A stretch of 11,633 bases of DNA from Nitrospiraceae bacterium (GCA_011391455.1 JAABQN010000048.1:1-11633), one strand, 5' to 3'; shown: positions 1 to 8,263, numbered from the stretch's first letter. Program-made: numbers and translations. The notes: generated from the sequence alone by a model not told the origin.

Positions 1-746
1 TTATTGAGATGCGCCAACAGCGTTGCCGGACTCATTTTCTTGCCGTCGACGGATACCGGATTACCGGCCTCGTAACCGATTTCAACTTCGAGCGGCTTGT
101 TCGGCGCCTGCTCCGGCGACACCGTCATTTGGAAAATTTCATCCGGCGGCGATTCCCAGGGATCTTCCAAGATGCCGCCTTCATAACTCACATGGAACAA
201 ATTCAGATCCATGCTGTAGGGTTTGGCTTTTGTCGCCGTGATGGGAATGCCATGCCGATCGGCATACTCGATCAATTCACGCCGTGACTTCATCGTCCAT
301 TCACGCCAGGGCGCGATGATCTTGAGACTGGGCGCCAGCGCCGTGTAGGTCAGCTCGAACCGTACCTGGTCGTTACCCTTTCCGGTGGAACCATGCGACA
401 CGGCTTCGGCGCCTTCTTTGAGCGCAATCTCGGCCTGACGCCGCGCGATGAGGGGCCGCGCGATCGAGGTTCCGAGCAAATAACAGCCTTCGTATATGGC
501 GTTGCCGCGTAACATCGGAAAGACATAGTCCTTCACAAAGGTCTCGCGCAGATCCTCGACGTAGACCTTTTTCACACCAAGCTTTTGCGCCTTTGCCTTG
601 ATCGCTTGCAGATCTTCGCCTTGCCCCAGATCGGCACAGAACGCGACAACCTCGCAGCCATAGGTTTCTTGTAGCCACTTCAAGATCACGGAAGTATCAA
701 GTCCGCCTGAGTAGGCCAGCACTACTTTCTTGATGACACGACTCAT
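1..746 (-). CDS. argG: Argininosuccinate synthase, N-terminal 248 residues (cut by the left window edge)
   Basis: Joins citrulline and aspartate with ATP to give argininosuccinate, the penultimate step of cytoplasmic arginine synthesis. The reading frame is open to the left edge and holds 248 of the roughly 400 residues usual for the family. The PP-loop ATP pyrophosphatase motif SGGLDTS lies at residues 13-19, and the family signature HGSTGKGNDQVRFE at about 118-131. The ATG at 746 is preceded by AAGGAG, only three bases away; a second GGAG lies further upstream. The start overlaps the argF stop as ATGA, which implies translational coupling in an argD-argF-argG operon. The C-terminal part and any argH are outside the window. 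The identification is very secure. Confidence 0.97.
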   Translation of the reverse strand, partial: MSRVIKKVVLAYSGGLDTSVILKWLQETYGCEVVAFCADLGQGEDLQAIKAKAQKLGVKKVYVEDLRETFVKDYVFPMLRGNAIYEGCYLLGTSIARPLIARRQAEIALKEGAEAVSHGSTGKGNDQVRFELTYTALAPSLKIIAPWREWTMKSRRELIEYADRHGIPITATKAKPYSMDLNLFHVSYEGGILEDPWESPPDEIFQMTVSPEQAPNKPLEVEIGYEAGNPVSVDGKKMSPATLLAHLN

Positions 747-1714
747 CGTCTCCTTCGACTCCTCTTGCCTAATAGGTTCGTTAAGATGGCCTTCTGCATG
801 TGCAACCGATTCTCTGCCTGGTCGATGATGACTGACTGCGGACCATCCAGTACCTCGGCGCTGATTTCTTCACCTCGGTGGGCGGGCAAACAATGCATAA
901 CGATCGCATCTGGCTTGGCCCGATGCAGCAGGCGGCTGTTTACTTGATACGGAGCCAAGACTTTTAATCGTCGCGCATGCTCCCGCTCACGCCCCATACT
1001 GATCCAGATATCGGTGTAGATAACGTCCGCTTCCTTCGCCGCGACATGAGGATCGTGCCCTATTTCGATCACCGCACCGGTTGCTGCAGCCTCGACCCTC
1101 GCCCTATCCACAACATGCTGCTCCGGCTGATACCCCACCGGACACCCAAGAGTGATGGTCATCCCCATCTTCGCCGCCGCCTCGATCAGTGAATTCGCCA
1201 CATTGTTGCCATCGCCGATATAGGCGATCTTGATCCCCTTCAATCGTCCCTTTTTCTCGCGAATAGTCAGGAGGTCTGAAAGGGCCTGACAGGGATGGCT
1301 CAGGTCGGTCAGCCCATTGATCACCGGCATCGTCGCTTCCCTCGCCCATTCCTCCACTATCGAATGGTCATAGGTGCGAATGACGATCGCGTCGAGATAG
1401 CGTGATAACACGCGCGCCGTATCGGCGACACTTTCTCCTCGCGAAAGCTGGATCTCGGCCATGGGCAATACCAGAGCATGGCCGCCCAGCTGGTTCATCC
1501 CCGCTTCGAACGACACTCGCGTGCGCGTAGATGGTTTCTGGAACAGCAGCCCCAATGTCTTGCCTGGAAGCAGTGGATGAAGAATGCCGCGCCGCTGCTT
1601 GTCCTTCAATAGAGCCGCAGACTTCAGCAGGCTCTCCACTTCCGCCTTGCTGATAGCCGCGATATCCAGAAAGTCTTTCTTGCCTGCCTGCATTCCTGTC
1701 GCTCTTGTAGTCAT
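743..1714 (-). CDS. argF: Ornithine carbamoyltransferase
   Basis: Transfers the carbamoyl group of carbamoyl phosphate to ornithine, giving citrulline; a cytoplasmic enzyme of the arginine pathway, normally a trimer. At 323 residues it has the usual length. Visible motifs are the carbamoyl-phosphate loop STRTR (62-66), HPCQ (140-143), the ornithine-binding DIWISMG segment (235-241) and HCLPAHRGEEI (about 274-284), whose cysteine is the conserved catalytic or ornithine-contact residue. The C terminus is unusually basic (KRSRRRR). It begins 31 bp after the argD stop and overlaps argG by four bases. The start is uncertain: the ATG at 1714 has no clear ribosome binding site, and an in-frame ATG at 1693 would shorten the protein by seven residues. 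Confidence 0.96.
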   Translation of the reverse strand: MTTRATGMQAGKKDFLDIAAISKAEVESLLKSAALLKDKQRRGILHPLLPGKTLGLLFQKPSTRTRVSFEAGMNQLGGHALVLPMAEIQLSRGESVADTARVLSRYLDAIVIRTYDHSIVEEWAREATMPVINGLTDLSHPCQALSDLLTIREKKGRLKGIKIAYIGDGNNVANSLIEAAAKMGMTITLGCPVGYQPEQHVVDRARVEAAATGAVIEIGHDPHVAAKEADVIYTDIWISMGREREHARRLKVLAPYQVNSRLLHRAKPDAIVMHCLPAHRGEEISAEVLDGPQSVIIDQAENRLHMQKAILTNLLGKRSRRRR

Positions 1715-1745
1715 CCGCGTGATGTCTATTCTGCGTATGTATGCC

Positions 1746-2942
1746 CTACACCGCCTGTTTACTGAAAATCTGATCCAGCGTCTCGATCAATCGATCGATT
1801 TCCAACTGGGTGATGATGAGGGGCGGCACGAACCGCAGCACATGCTCGCCGGCTCCATTAATGAGAATGCCGCGGGCCAAACATTCGCTCACGACGACTT
1901 TCCCCTCCATGTCGAGTTCAACCCCCTGCAGGAGTCCGAGCCCGCGCACCTCTCGCACCACCCGATGTCTCCCTTTACAGTCCGATAACCCCTTCGCGAA
2001 ATACTCTCCCATCCGGCGCGCATGATCGAGTACGTGGCCTTCCAACAGGGCATGACAGACGGCCAGGCCCGCCGCACAGGCGAGCGGATTGCCGCCGAAT
2101 GTCGAAGCATGACTACCGGGGGAGAAGGCCTTCGCCACGGAGTCCGTCGCGAGGCAGGCTCCGATAGGCACGCCACCCCCCAACCCTTTTGCCAGGGTCA
2201 TAATGTCGGGCTGTACCCCCAACTGCTCGTAGGCAAACAACGTCCCGGTTCGTCCCATTCCAGTCTGGACTTCGTCAAAAATTAAGAGCACGTCTTTTTG
2301 TGAGCACAGATCTCTCACCTGCTTCAAATATTTCCGATCTGCAACGTGGACACCCCCCTCGCCCTGAATCGGCTCGAGCATAATCGCCGCGGTCTTGTCG
2401 GTCACGGCCCGTTCCAACTCTTCCATATTATTGAAGGCCACGTAACTGAACCCCTGCAGCAGCGGCTCGTACCCCTTCTGAACCTTTTCTTGCCCCGTCG
2501 CCGTCAACGTCGCAATCGTCCGACCATGGAAGGAATTCTTCATCGTGACGATCTCAAACCGCCCGGCCCCATACTTGTCATGGGAATAACGGCGGGCCAG
2601 CTTGATGGCAGCTTCATTCGCTTCTGCTCCGCCGTTGCAAAAGAACACTTTGTCAGCAAACGAGTGATCCACCAGCGTCTGCGCCAGCTTCACTTGCGGC
2701 TCGGTGTAATAGAGGTTGGAGGTATGGATCAGCTGTGCGGCTTGGCGCTGGATGGCCTGAACCAGATCCGGGTGGCCATGACCGAGAATATTTACGGCAA
2801 TCCCGCCGACGAAATCGAGGTACTCGCGCCCCTCAAGGTCGTATACCTTTGTCCCATTCCCTCGAATGATCGAGAGCGGTTGACGCGTATACGTCTGCAT
2901 CAAATAACGTGCGGCGTCCTGCTTCAGTTCTTCTGTCGCCAT
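1746..2942 (-). CDS. argD: Acetylornithine aminotransferase (class III PLP enzyme)
   Basis: Transaminates N-acetylglutamate semialdehyde with glutamate to N-acetylornithine, using pyridoxal phosphate; many homologues also act on succinyl-diaminopimelate. Taken from the ATG at 2942 it has 398 residues, typical for ArgD. It shows the phosphate-binding NGGAEAN (about 103-109), FHGRT (138-142), the cofactor-ring aspartate in FDEVQTGMGRTG (Asp about 223), and the Schiff-base lysine in TLAKGLGGG (Lys about 252). An in-frame ATG at 2981 would add 13 residues that do not resemble family N termini, so 2942 is preferred; AAAGGGA lies about 10 bases before it. It is the first gene of the argD-argF-argG operon and is divergent from the DUF2628 gene. 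Confidence 0.96.
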   Translation of the reverse strand: MATEELKQDAARYLMQTYTRQPLSIIRGNGTKVYDLEGREYLDFVGGIAVNILGHGHPDLVQAIQRQAAQLIHTSNLYYTEPQVKLAQTLVDHSFADKVFFCNGGAEANEAAIKLARRYSHDKYGAGRFEIVTMKNSFHGRTIATLTATGQEKVQKGYEPLLQGFSYVAFNNMEELERAVTDKTAAIMLEPIQGEGGVHVADRKYLKQVRDLCSQKDVLLIFDEVQTGMGRTGTLFAYEQLGVQPDIMTLAKGLGGGVPIGACLATDSVAKAFSPGSHASTFGGNPLACAAGLAVCHALLEGHVLDHARRMGEYFAKGLSDCKGRHRVVREVRGLGLLQGVELDMEGKVVVSECLARGILINGAGEHVLRFVPPLIITQLEIDRLIETLDQIFSKQAV

Positions 2943-2994
2943 GACAGACGTATCCCTTTGTAAAGTAAGGGAAGGTAGCATAGGCCTACCAATG

Positions 2995-3012
2995 GAAGCA
3001 ACTTGCTGCTTC
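2995..3012. other. Short dyad in the argD / DUF2628 divergent intergenic region
   Basis: GAAGCA (2995-3000) and TGCTTC (3007-3012) form a perfect 6-bp inverted repeat around ACTTGC, about 50 bp upstream of the argD start and 40 bp upstream of the opposing gene. The position would suit an operator serving either gene, but the sequence does not look like a known ArgR box and a dyad this short could be chance. No convincing -35/-10 pair was found in this 109-bp gap. Confidence 0.15.
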
Positions 3013-3051
3013 TTTACCCAGGTGACGCTTCATTGTGATACTCTCTGCCGG

Positions 3052-3696
3052 ATGAAATCCTGTGCGCAGTGTCAACAGCAGAATCAGGATGACGCTAAAT
3101 TTTGCCACCAGTGCGGAAATACGCTTGCCATCGAACCGGAGCCACCGATCGCCGCCCCCATCACCCACTCTGAAATCCACCCCGATGAACATCTTTGGAG
3201 CCAATTCATCGGCCCCCACGCCGATCGCTATCTGAAACATTTCAAAAAGTTCGGATTAGGGGAAAAACCGAAGTTCGCCCTGACATGGAACTGGCCGGCC
3301 TTTCTGTATATTTCCTTCCTCTGGTTTCTCTACCGAAAAATGTATATGTACGCAGCGGTCTACGCCCTCGGTCCGATGATCTCGACCTACTTGACCGGCG
3401 ACGTTACCGTGGGCCTCATCTGGAGCATCATGGCCGGAGCTACCGCAAATTATGTGTATTACTGGCACTGCCGTGAACATATCGGCGAAATCAAAAAGAA
3501 CGCAGGGATTGATCCGGCGAAGCGAGATGAGGCACTAAAAGAAAGTGGAGGCGTTCAGTCCTACGTGATCTGGATCGGAGTCGCCCTATACATACTGTTT
3601 GCGATCACCATGTTCAAAATGCTCCAGGACGGGCTACCGGATGGTGAACAGTCACCAGGGAAACCAGCAAAGCCAACTGCGACGAGCAGTGTGTGA
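3052..3696 (+). CDS. Zinc-ribbon DUF2628 membrane protein
   Basis: Protein of unknown function, 214 residues. The N terminus is a zinc-ribbon knuckle pair with cysteines at 4, 7, 18 and 21 (CAQC and CHQC spaced by ten residues). A Pro-rich linker follows, then a DUF2628-type membrane domain with the characteristic WNWPAFLYISFLWFLYRKMY stretch (about 79-98). Hydrophobic segments are at about 80-94, 97-114, 118-137 and 170-188, and the tail is Pro/Lys-rich. The ATG at 3052 is chosen because it begins exactly at the zinc ribbon; the longer in-frame start at 2941 would add 37 implausible residues and overlap argD. The ribosome binding site is weak. DUF2628 proteins are small integral membrane proteins without an established biochemical role. 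No operon partner is evident. Confidence 0.85.
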   Translation: MKSCAQCQQQNQDDAKFCHQCGNTLAIEPEPPIAAPITHSEIHPDEHLWSQFIGPHADRYLKHFKKFGLGEKPKFALTWNWPAFLYISFLWFLYRKMYMYAAVYALGPMISTYLTGDVTVGLIWSIMAGATANYVYYWHCREHIGEIKKNAGIDPAKRDEALKESGGVQSYVIWIGVALYILFAITMFKMLQDGLPDGEQSPGKPAKPTATSSV

Positions 3697-3784
3697 GCGC
3701 GAGATACTCTTGCCGGCCACAGGTAGATCCAGACCTGATTCCAATACCTTATTTGCACGCTGCGCACAGACCCAAAGTAGCCGC

Positions 3785-3812
3785 TTGACTTGGACACCTG
3801 TTCCAGTATGCT
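3785..3812 (+). promoter_or_regulatory. Putative sigma-70 promoter for the phosphoglycerate mutase gene
   Basis: TTGACT (3785-3790) and TATGCT (3807-3812) are separated by 16 bp and match four or five of six consensus bases each. They lie 44 bp upstream of the ATG at 3856, leaving room for a short leader ending in the AGAGGA ribosome binding site. Recognised by eye only. Confidence 0.45.
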
Positions 3813-3855
3813 TTGGCCTGCAACAATACCCCTTCAGGCTTGAGAGGACCGCACA

Positions 3856-4461
3856 ATGGCTCGATTGATCCTGCTTCGACATGGCGAATCACAATGGAAT
3901 TTGGAAAATCGTTTCACGGGATGGGTAGATGTACCTCTGTCTCCGCGCGGTATTCAGGAAGCGACACACGCGGGTGAGAAGCTGCGCAGCTTCACGTTCG
4001 ACCGGGCCTTTACCTCTGTATTGGCCCGCGCGAATGAGACGTTGCGACTCGCGCTTGAAACCATCGGCCAGACTGGTATCCCGATCGAGAAAGACAAGGC
4101 CTTAAACGAACGGATGTACGGCGAATTGCAAGGATTGAACAAGGACGAAACTGCGAAAAAATATGGCGAGGCCCAGGTGAAGATTTGGCGGCGAAGTTAC
4201 GACGTGCGTCCGCCAGGAGGGGAAAGCCTGAAAGACACCGCAGAACGTGTATTGCCCTACTATAAACGTACCATCAAGCCCTATCTCCTGAAAGGGGACA
4301 CAATCCTCGTCGCGGCGCACGGAAATAGTTTACGAGCCCTGATCATGGAGTTGGAGCAGCTCTCGCGAGAACAAGTACTGGAACTGAATATCCCAACCGG
4401 TGCGCCGCTGCTCTATGAAATGGACAAAACGGGGAAGGTCCTCGATCACCGCTACCTCTGA
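3856..4461 (+). CDS. gpmA: 2,3-bisphosphoglycerate-dependent phosphoglycerate mutase (short form)
   Basis: Interconverts 3- and 2-phosphoglycerate in glycolysis and gluconeogenesis through a phosphohistidine intermediate. The histidine phosphatase signature LLRHGES puts the phospho-acceptor at His9. NRFTGWVDVPLSPRG (about 18-32) and LNERMYGELQGLNK (83-96, Glu85 in the catalytic position) are typical of the dPGM branch rather than of general phosphatases. The second histidine is His155 in AAHGNSLRAL. At 201 residues it is about 45-50 shorter than the enteric enzyme. The loop between RRSYDVRPP and ESLKDTAERVLPYY is reduced to two residues, as in known short-form dPGMs. AGAGGA lies seven bases before the ATG and a likely promoter is at 3785-3812. 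It is convergent with the next gene. Confidence 0.94.
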   Translation: MARLILLRHGESQWNLENRFTGWVDVPLSPRGIQEATHAGEKLRSFTFDRAFTSVLARANETLRLALETIGQTGIPIEKDKALNERMYGELQGLNKDETAKKYGEAQVKIWRRSYDVRPPGGESLKDTAERVLPYYKRTIKPYLLKGDTILVAAHGNSLRALIMELEQLSREQVLELNIPTGAPLLYEMDKTGKVLDHRYL

Positions 4462-4483
4462 CCTGTCGCGGCCGGCCAGAAGA

Positions 4484-4978
4484 TCATCCGACGTCTTCCA
4501 GTAACCGCCCATAGGTGTCGACCGGCACAAAATCAATCAGCAGGGTCAAAAGATTACGCTGCTCTGCTTCTTTAACCAATCGGTTCTCCTCCATCAATGC
4601 GGCGGCTTCCGCACTCACCGCAAGCGGACTCATCCCTTCTTCAACCAAGCGGCTATATCGACGACGACGGTCCTGCCATTCGTTGAGGTAGGTGGTCCAG
4701 GAAGCTGAACCGACGGGAACGGTCGTGCCCCATCCTGCTTCTATCGTATCCAAAATGAGTTCCAACAGCGCGGACTGATACTTCTGAGGAATGTGCGCCT
4801 CGATGGCGGCGAAGATCCAAAACAGGTTCAGCGAAAGCACTTCTTGGGTGATCGATTGAGCCTGCTCAACCGTCGCCTCGACCCCATATTCCTCCAGCTG
4901 CTGAACCGATAGGCCGAGCGGTATCGCTGCGACCAGCGCAGCCGCTGCTTGCCTCGTCGTCATCGAATTGGCTGGCAT
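4484..4978 (-). CDS. Hypothetical protein, 164 residues, unrecognised
   Basis: I do not recognise this protein. From the ATG at 4978 it has 164 residues with no signal peptide, no long membrane segment and no obvious metal or nucleotide motif. It appears largely helical, with Ala/Leu/Glu-rich stretches, an EWQDRRRRYSRLVEEG segment in the middle and an acidic end. The start at 4978 is chosen because a very strong ribosome binding site, a run of GGA triplets (complement of about 4984-4995), ends four to six bases upstream. A longer frame from 5017 would have translated that purine run as an implausible Arg-rich leader; an ATG at 4963 is a weaker alternative. It lies 22 bp from the convergent gpmA and is divergent from the outer membrane protein gene. 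Confidence 0.75.
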   Translation of the reverse strand: MPANSMTTRQAAAALVAAIPLGLSVQQLEEYGVEATVEQAQSITQEVLSLNLFWIFAAIEAHIPQKYQSALLELILDTIEAGWGTTVPVGSASWTTYLNEWQDRRRRYSRLVEEGMSPLAVSAEAAALMEENRLVKEAEQRNLLTLLIDFVPVDTYGRLLEDVG

Positions 4979-5084
4979 GCTTCTCCTCCTCCTCCCTCGT
5001 CTCCAGCGGCAGAGCATACCCTACTGTCGCCCGCGCACTCAAACGACTTGTCCAAGCCTGCCCTCTATGCTAAAGTTCGCCGTC

Positions 5085-5654
5085 ATGATTCGACAGATTA
5101 CCGCCACATTCTCACGATGGATCTGTGCTGCCATGCTGCTGGTGATCTTGGCCACGAGCACCATTCTAGAAGCACCCCACGCCCAAGCAAACGAACCACG
5201 CTGGGGATTCGGAAGCGGCCTGGGACTCACATCCGGAACGGTCAATGGCACGGTATTCAACCTGGCATTCAGTGGTGACTACTACCTCGATCGAAACTTC
5301 TCTGTCGGACCGATGATGCAGATCAGCCCGACGGGCGATCTCTTTCAGATCTCCCTTGCCGGGGTCGGCCGTTATTATTTTCGCCTCAATAACGGCATCA
5401 ACCTGGTGCCTTTCACGGGGATCGGATTGATCCATGCAGACCTAGACCGCAGAACCGGCCCTGTGCCTGTCGACCGCAACGATACAAGCTGGTACATCCC
5501 TATTGGCGTCTCACTGGAGTACCAGGCCTCTCACAATGTCGCCTTGACTTCGACGTTGATCGTGAATCTCCACGACATCAATCTTTCTCCTTCGTTACGG
5601 GAGAACGACCAAACAAGCGTTGCCTTGCTGTTTGGTTTCCGCTTCGGCCCATAA
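5085..5654 (+). CDS. Outer membrane beta-barrel protein
   Basis: Small exported protein, 189 residues from the ATG at 5085. The N terminus is a signal peptide: a basic start (MIRQ), a hydrophobic core at about 13-27 and a likely signal peptidase I site after AQA (33-35). The mature part alternates polar and hydrophobic or aromatic residues with glycine-rich turns. Examples are GFGSGLGLTSGTVNGTVFNL, YYLDRNFSVGPMMQI and YYFRLNNGINLVPFTGIGL, and the chain ends in LLFGFRFGP. This fits an eight-stranded OmpW/OmpA-like barrel, although the last residue is Pro and not the classical Phe. An in-frame ATG at 5067 would add six residues before the signal peptide; neither start has a clear ribosome binding site. 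The ligand or role is unknown. Confidence 0.82.
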   Translation: MIRQITATFSRWICAAMLLVILATSTILEAPHAQANEPRWGFGSGLGLTSGTVNGTVFNLAFSGDYYLDRNFSVGPMMQISPTGDLFQISLAGVGRYYFRLNNGINLVPFTGIGLIHADLDRRTGPVPVDRNDTSWYIPIGVSLEYQASHNVALTSTLIVNLHDINLSPSLRENDQTSVALLFGFRFGP

Positions 5655-5825
5655 ATAAAGCAAGAAGAAAACCCCTCGCCTCGTTCGCGCCCTCCACTTT
5701 CTGCTCCGAAGTTCTCAGCGACCCACGGCAAATAGGCGCAGGCCTCGGCAGAGCACTGCGAGGTTGCGGCATTCTGACAGGCTGAGACGTGTGTCTGAGG
5801 ATATTGGATGAGACAGAGGTACCAG

Positions 5826-6851
5826 CTACGCCGCTTTGGCCGGCCGCCAGCGGAGCCCGATATTCAGCAGCTCTTGCAACAGATCTTTATAGGTATAGCC
5901 GTCCTTTTCTGCCGAATCAGAAAAATCTTCGTCGTGCGCAATTTGTGGGTTCGGATTGGCCTCCAGTACGTACACCTGCCCCGCCGCGTCCATGCGCACG
6001 TCGATGCGGGCATAGCCGCTCAGGCCGAGGGCGCGATAGACCCGCTTCGCGAGATGTTGAATCTCCTCGGCTTTCCCTTCAGGAAGATTTCTGGCTTCGC
6101 CTGACCGAATCCCATATTTGTCTTGATACGTGCGATTCCATTTGACTCGTTCGGTCGCAATCCGGCGGGCGTCATCCGGCAGCTTATCCATCATCAACTC
6201 CCACACAGGCAACACGTGGATATGCCCATTACCCATCACTCCGACATAGAATTCACGCCCTTCGATATACCGCTCGATGAGGGCACCAGTCCCCACGCTC
6301 GCATGGATGAATTCGACCCGCTCCTTGAGTTTGTCGTCATCCTGCACAATGGACGCCTGCGAGATCCCGCGCGATGCTTCTTCGGTCACCGATTTGACGA
6401 TGAGTGGAAAGGGCAGCCACTTCGGCCGCTTGATCCTCCGCCCCTGGGGCACCACCATGAAATCAGGGAATGGGATGCGATGGAATGAGAACAGCTTCTT
6501 CGAGAGGACTTTATCACGTGCCAGCATCAACCCACGCGGATTACAGCCCGTATAGGGCACGTGCAGCAGTTCAAGATACGACACGACATTCTGGTCATAT
6601 ACCGCGACCCCGTCGAACTCTTCGAGTAGATTGAACGCAATGTGCGGCTTCCAATCTTCTATGGCGGATCGAAGCACGCCAAGATCGCTCTTGACCCCCA
6701 GCGGCGTGACGTCATGCCCGAGCTTGCGGAGCGTGGAGACGACATCGTATTCCGTCTTCCAGTCGGCGCTGGTCACGTCCTGTTCGGTGAGGGGCGCATC
6801 AGGCGGCACCAGATCCTTGTGCATCAAGACGAGGATGCGGAGCCGTTTCAT
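5826..6851 (-). CDS. ATP-grasp ligase, D-alanine--D-alanine ligase-like
   Basis: An ATP-grasp enzyme expected to join a carboxylate, activated as acylphosphate, to an amino group. It has 341 residues, close to Ddl length. Visible are an N-terminal Rossmann-like part with FNLLEEFDG (about 73-81); the CNPRGLMLARDK segment (103-114, ATP-contact lysine 114); PLIVKSVTEEASRGI (149-163); and LIERYIEGREFYVGV (191-205). ARIDVRMD followed by VYVLEANPNPQI (281-304) carries the expected Mg2+ ligands near Asp284, Glu297 and Asn299. The N-terminal substrate half is unlike housekeeping Ddl, so the true substrate is unknown and peptidoglycan D-Ala-D-Ala should not be assumed. The start ATG at 6851 overlaps the stop of the upstream metallopeptidase as ATGA and is preceded by AGGTGG. 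Confidence 0.88.
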   Translation of the reverse strand: MKRLRILVLMHKDLVPPDAPLTEQDVTSADWKTEYDVVSTLRKLGHDVTPLGVKSDLGVLRSAIEDWKPHIAFNLLEEFDGVAVYDQNVVSYLELLHVPYTGCNPRGLMLARDKVLSKKLFSFHRIPFPDFMVVPQGRRIKRPKWLPFPLIVKSVTEEASRGISQASIVQDDDKLKERVEFIHASVGTGALIERYIEGREFYVGVMGNGHIHVLPVWELMMDKLPDDARRIATERVKWNRTYQDKYGIRSGEARNLPEGKAEEIQHLAKRVYRALGLSGYARIDVRMDAAGQVYVLEANPNPQIAHDEDFSDSAEKDGYTYKDLLQELLNIGLRWRPAKAA

Positions 6852-7885
6852 AGCGCCACCTGATGCCGCCCGCTGCGCAAGTAGGTCATCGTGTGGACGG
6901 TGAGTAGAATCGTGAAATCCAACTTGGCCTGCTCTTCCGCAAGCGGCAAGTGCAAGTGGAGCTGGCGGCAGCGCTGAATCATGTCCTCGAGCACCTGATC
7001 GATCGTATATTGATATTCACCGGTCCAGGCAGCGACCTTGCGGCGCACCTCTCTTCGAAAGCGGTTCAAGAAGGTGGCAGCGCTCAGGTGCGCGGCATGG
7101 GCCGGGGCATCGGAAAACAGGCGCTTCAAGTCCGGATCGTAAAAAGACGGTCGTTCAATGCCGTAGTGCTTGCGCTTGCGCTCATAGTGCTCGCGCAGGG
7201 TTTTCTTGAGCTCGGGCAGCGGATCGACCTCCTCTTGCGTGACCACCTTGGGCGGAACAGCCACCAGCCCTTCCATCAGCCCCTCGACATACTGCAGCTT
7301 CTTGAGCACCGGCCAGCCCTTGTAGCGGTCGGCCCAGGTCGAATCGGGCGTGAGCCAGACCGCGAAGGTCTCGGCAAAGTCTTCATCCGGATGACTTTGC
7401 GCATACCACACATCGAGGTGTCGCACGAAGCTCCGACTATAGGGTCTGGGGCGGTAATATTTGGGATAGGGCTCGGAGGAGCGGCCAAAGATGTGCTGCC
7501 GCCGGCGGAGCCGGCGGAGGCGATAAGCATTTTCAATGGCGTGGCCGGCCTCATGCCGTAAAATGCGCATGCACCATTCCGCAGTCCCCCCCTCGACCTC
7601 GAGCATCTGGTCCAGTTCCAGTTTTGCGAGTCGTGGATGGGCCAGATAAAACGGCACGGCAATCCCCGGCACACCATCCGGAGTAAACCACTCGTTGGAC
7701 AGCCAACAGTGGGGACGGAAGAGGAGCTGGCGGGCGTCGAGTTCAGCGTAGAGTTGCTGGATCTGAGCGGACAGGAAGGCCCCGTCGAGAGTGAGGCCGA
7801 GTTGGCTCATCGGGAGGTTCAAGAGCTGCTCGTTGGACCACGAGGCCCATGCCGGCTCGTGATCATGGCTGTCAGATGCGGTCAT
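6848..7885 (-). CDS. Putative zinc-binding metallopeptidase (HExxH zincin)
   Basis: Predicted cytoplasmic zinc peptidase of 345 residues with no signal peptide. The zinc motif is HEAGH at 111-115, inside WCMRILRHEAGHAIENAYRL. A likely third ligand and support region is PDEDFAETFAVWLTP (about 166-180, Glu168 or Glu172). An N-terminal WFTPDGVPGIAVPFYLAHPRL block (about 66-86) precedes the active site, and a helical basic domain of about 130 residues follows. The arrangement resembles the putative zinc-binding metallo-peptidase families of unknown substrate. The ATG at 7885 has GGA eight bases upstream. Its stop overlaps the start of the ATP-grasp gene by four bases, so the two are translationally coupled, which suggests making and cutting or maturing the same amide or peptide bond (inference). 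Confidence 0.82.
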   Translation of the reverse strand: MTASDSHDHEPAWASWSNEQLLNLPMSQLGLTLDGAFLSAQIQQLYAELDARQLLFRPHCWLSNEWFTPDGVPGIAVPFYLAHPRLAKLELDQMLEVEGGTAEWCMRILRHEAGHAIENAYRLRRLRRRQHIFGRSSEPYPKYYRPRPYSRSFVRHLDVWYAQSHPDEDFAETFAVWLTPDSTWADRYKGWPVLKKLQYVEGLMEGLVAVPPKVVTQEEVDPLPELKKTLREHYERKRKHYGIERPSFYDPDLKRLFSDAPAHAAHLSAATFLNRFRREVRRKVAAWTGEYQYTIDQVLEDMIQRCRQLHLHLPLAEEQAKLDFTILLTVHTMTYLRSGRHQVAL

Positions 7886-8043
7886 TTCCAGTGTCCGTCA
7901 TCGTTGCATGAACCTACGTGGTACGTCACGTCGCATGGCACAGGGAGGCGACGGCATGGGCGAATCGAGTAAGGGCCTGGGAATCTCGCAGGGTCATCCA
8001 TTCTAGGAGGAAAACTGAGAAAACCGCAAGGCGGAGATGGGTA

Positions 8044-8160
8044 GCCTGGTTGTCCTCTTTGCTCGTGGAACGCGCACGATCGGAATGTGCTCGTTCGACA
8101 CGCGCAGTTGAGGATCAACCAGGCCACCCTTTGAAGAGAAATACGAGCGAGCTTGGAAGG
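8044..8160 (+). repeat. Long hairpin repeat, copy A (complete) with 3' tail
   Basis: Positions 8044-8124 form an almost complete imperfect palindrome. The outer stem is GCCTGGTTG (8044-8052) with CAACCAGGC (8116-8124), continued by TCCTC (8053-8057) with GAGGA (8110-8114). A middle stem follows, TGC and CGTG (8060-8067) against CACGCGCA (8099-8106). The inner stem is GAACGCGCAC (8068-8077) with GTGCTCGTTC (8087-8096) around a 9-nt loop. Conserved irregularities are a T.C mismatch (8063/8103), a C.T mismatch (8073/8091) and a GA bulge (8097-8098). A tail to 8160 ends in CGAGCGAGCTTGGAAGG; its CGAGCGAGC (8144-8152) can pair alternatively with GCTCGTTCG (8089-8097). Confidence 0.85.
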
Positions 8161-8174
8161 AGCATTTGTAGCCT

Positions 8175-8242
8175 CGTTGGACGCGCGCAGTGGAAGATCA
8201 ATCAGGCCCCATCCCTGAGAGATAACGAGCGAGCTTGGCGGG
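8175..8242 (+). repeat. Hairpin repeat, 3'-half copy
   Basis: It begins at the apical CGTTGGACGCGCGCAG and continues through the 3' arm to the GAGCGAGCTTGG tail. The first 31 bases (8175-8205) are identical to 8408-8438. There is no matching 5' arm upstream, so this copy cannot form the full hairpin; CTCGTT (8174-8179) can still pair with AACGAG (8225-8230). Confidence 0.75.
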
Positions 8243-8263
8243 AGGATGTGAGGGCAGACTAGA

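Noticed and set aside
2346..2963. Plus-strand 205-codon open frame antisense to argD
   Set aside because: Shadow frame of the well-supported argD gene; no ribosome binding site and no recognisable protein features.
5744..5762. Hairpin CTCGGCAG-AGCA-CTGCGAG as a terminator between the beta-barrel gene and the ATP-grasp gene
   Set aside because: The stem needs a bulged G, and no T-run follows on either strand.
6950..7561. Plus-strand 203-codon open frame antisense to the metallopeptidase
   Set aside because: Shadow frame of the HExxH peptidase gene, whose motifs and coupling to the ATP-grasp gene are convincing.
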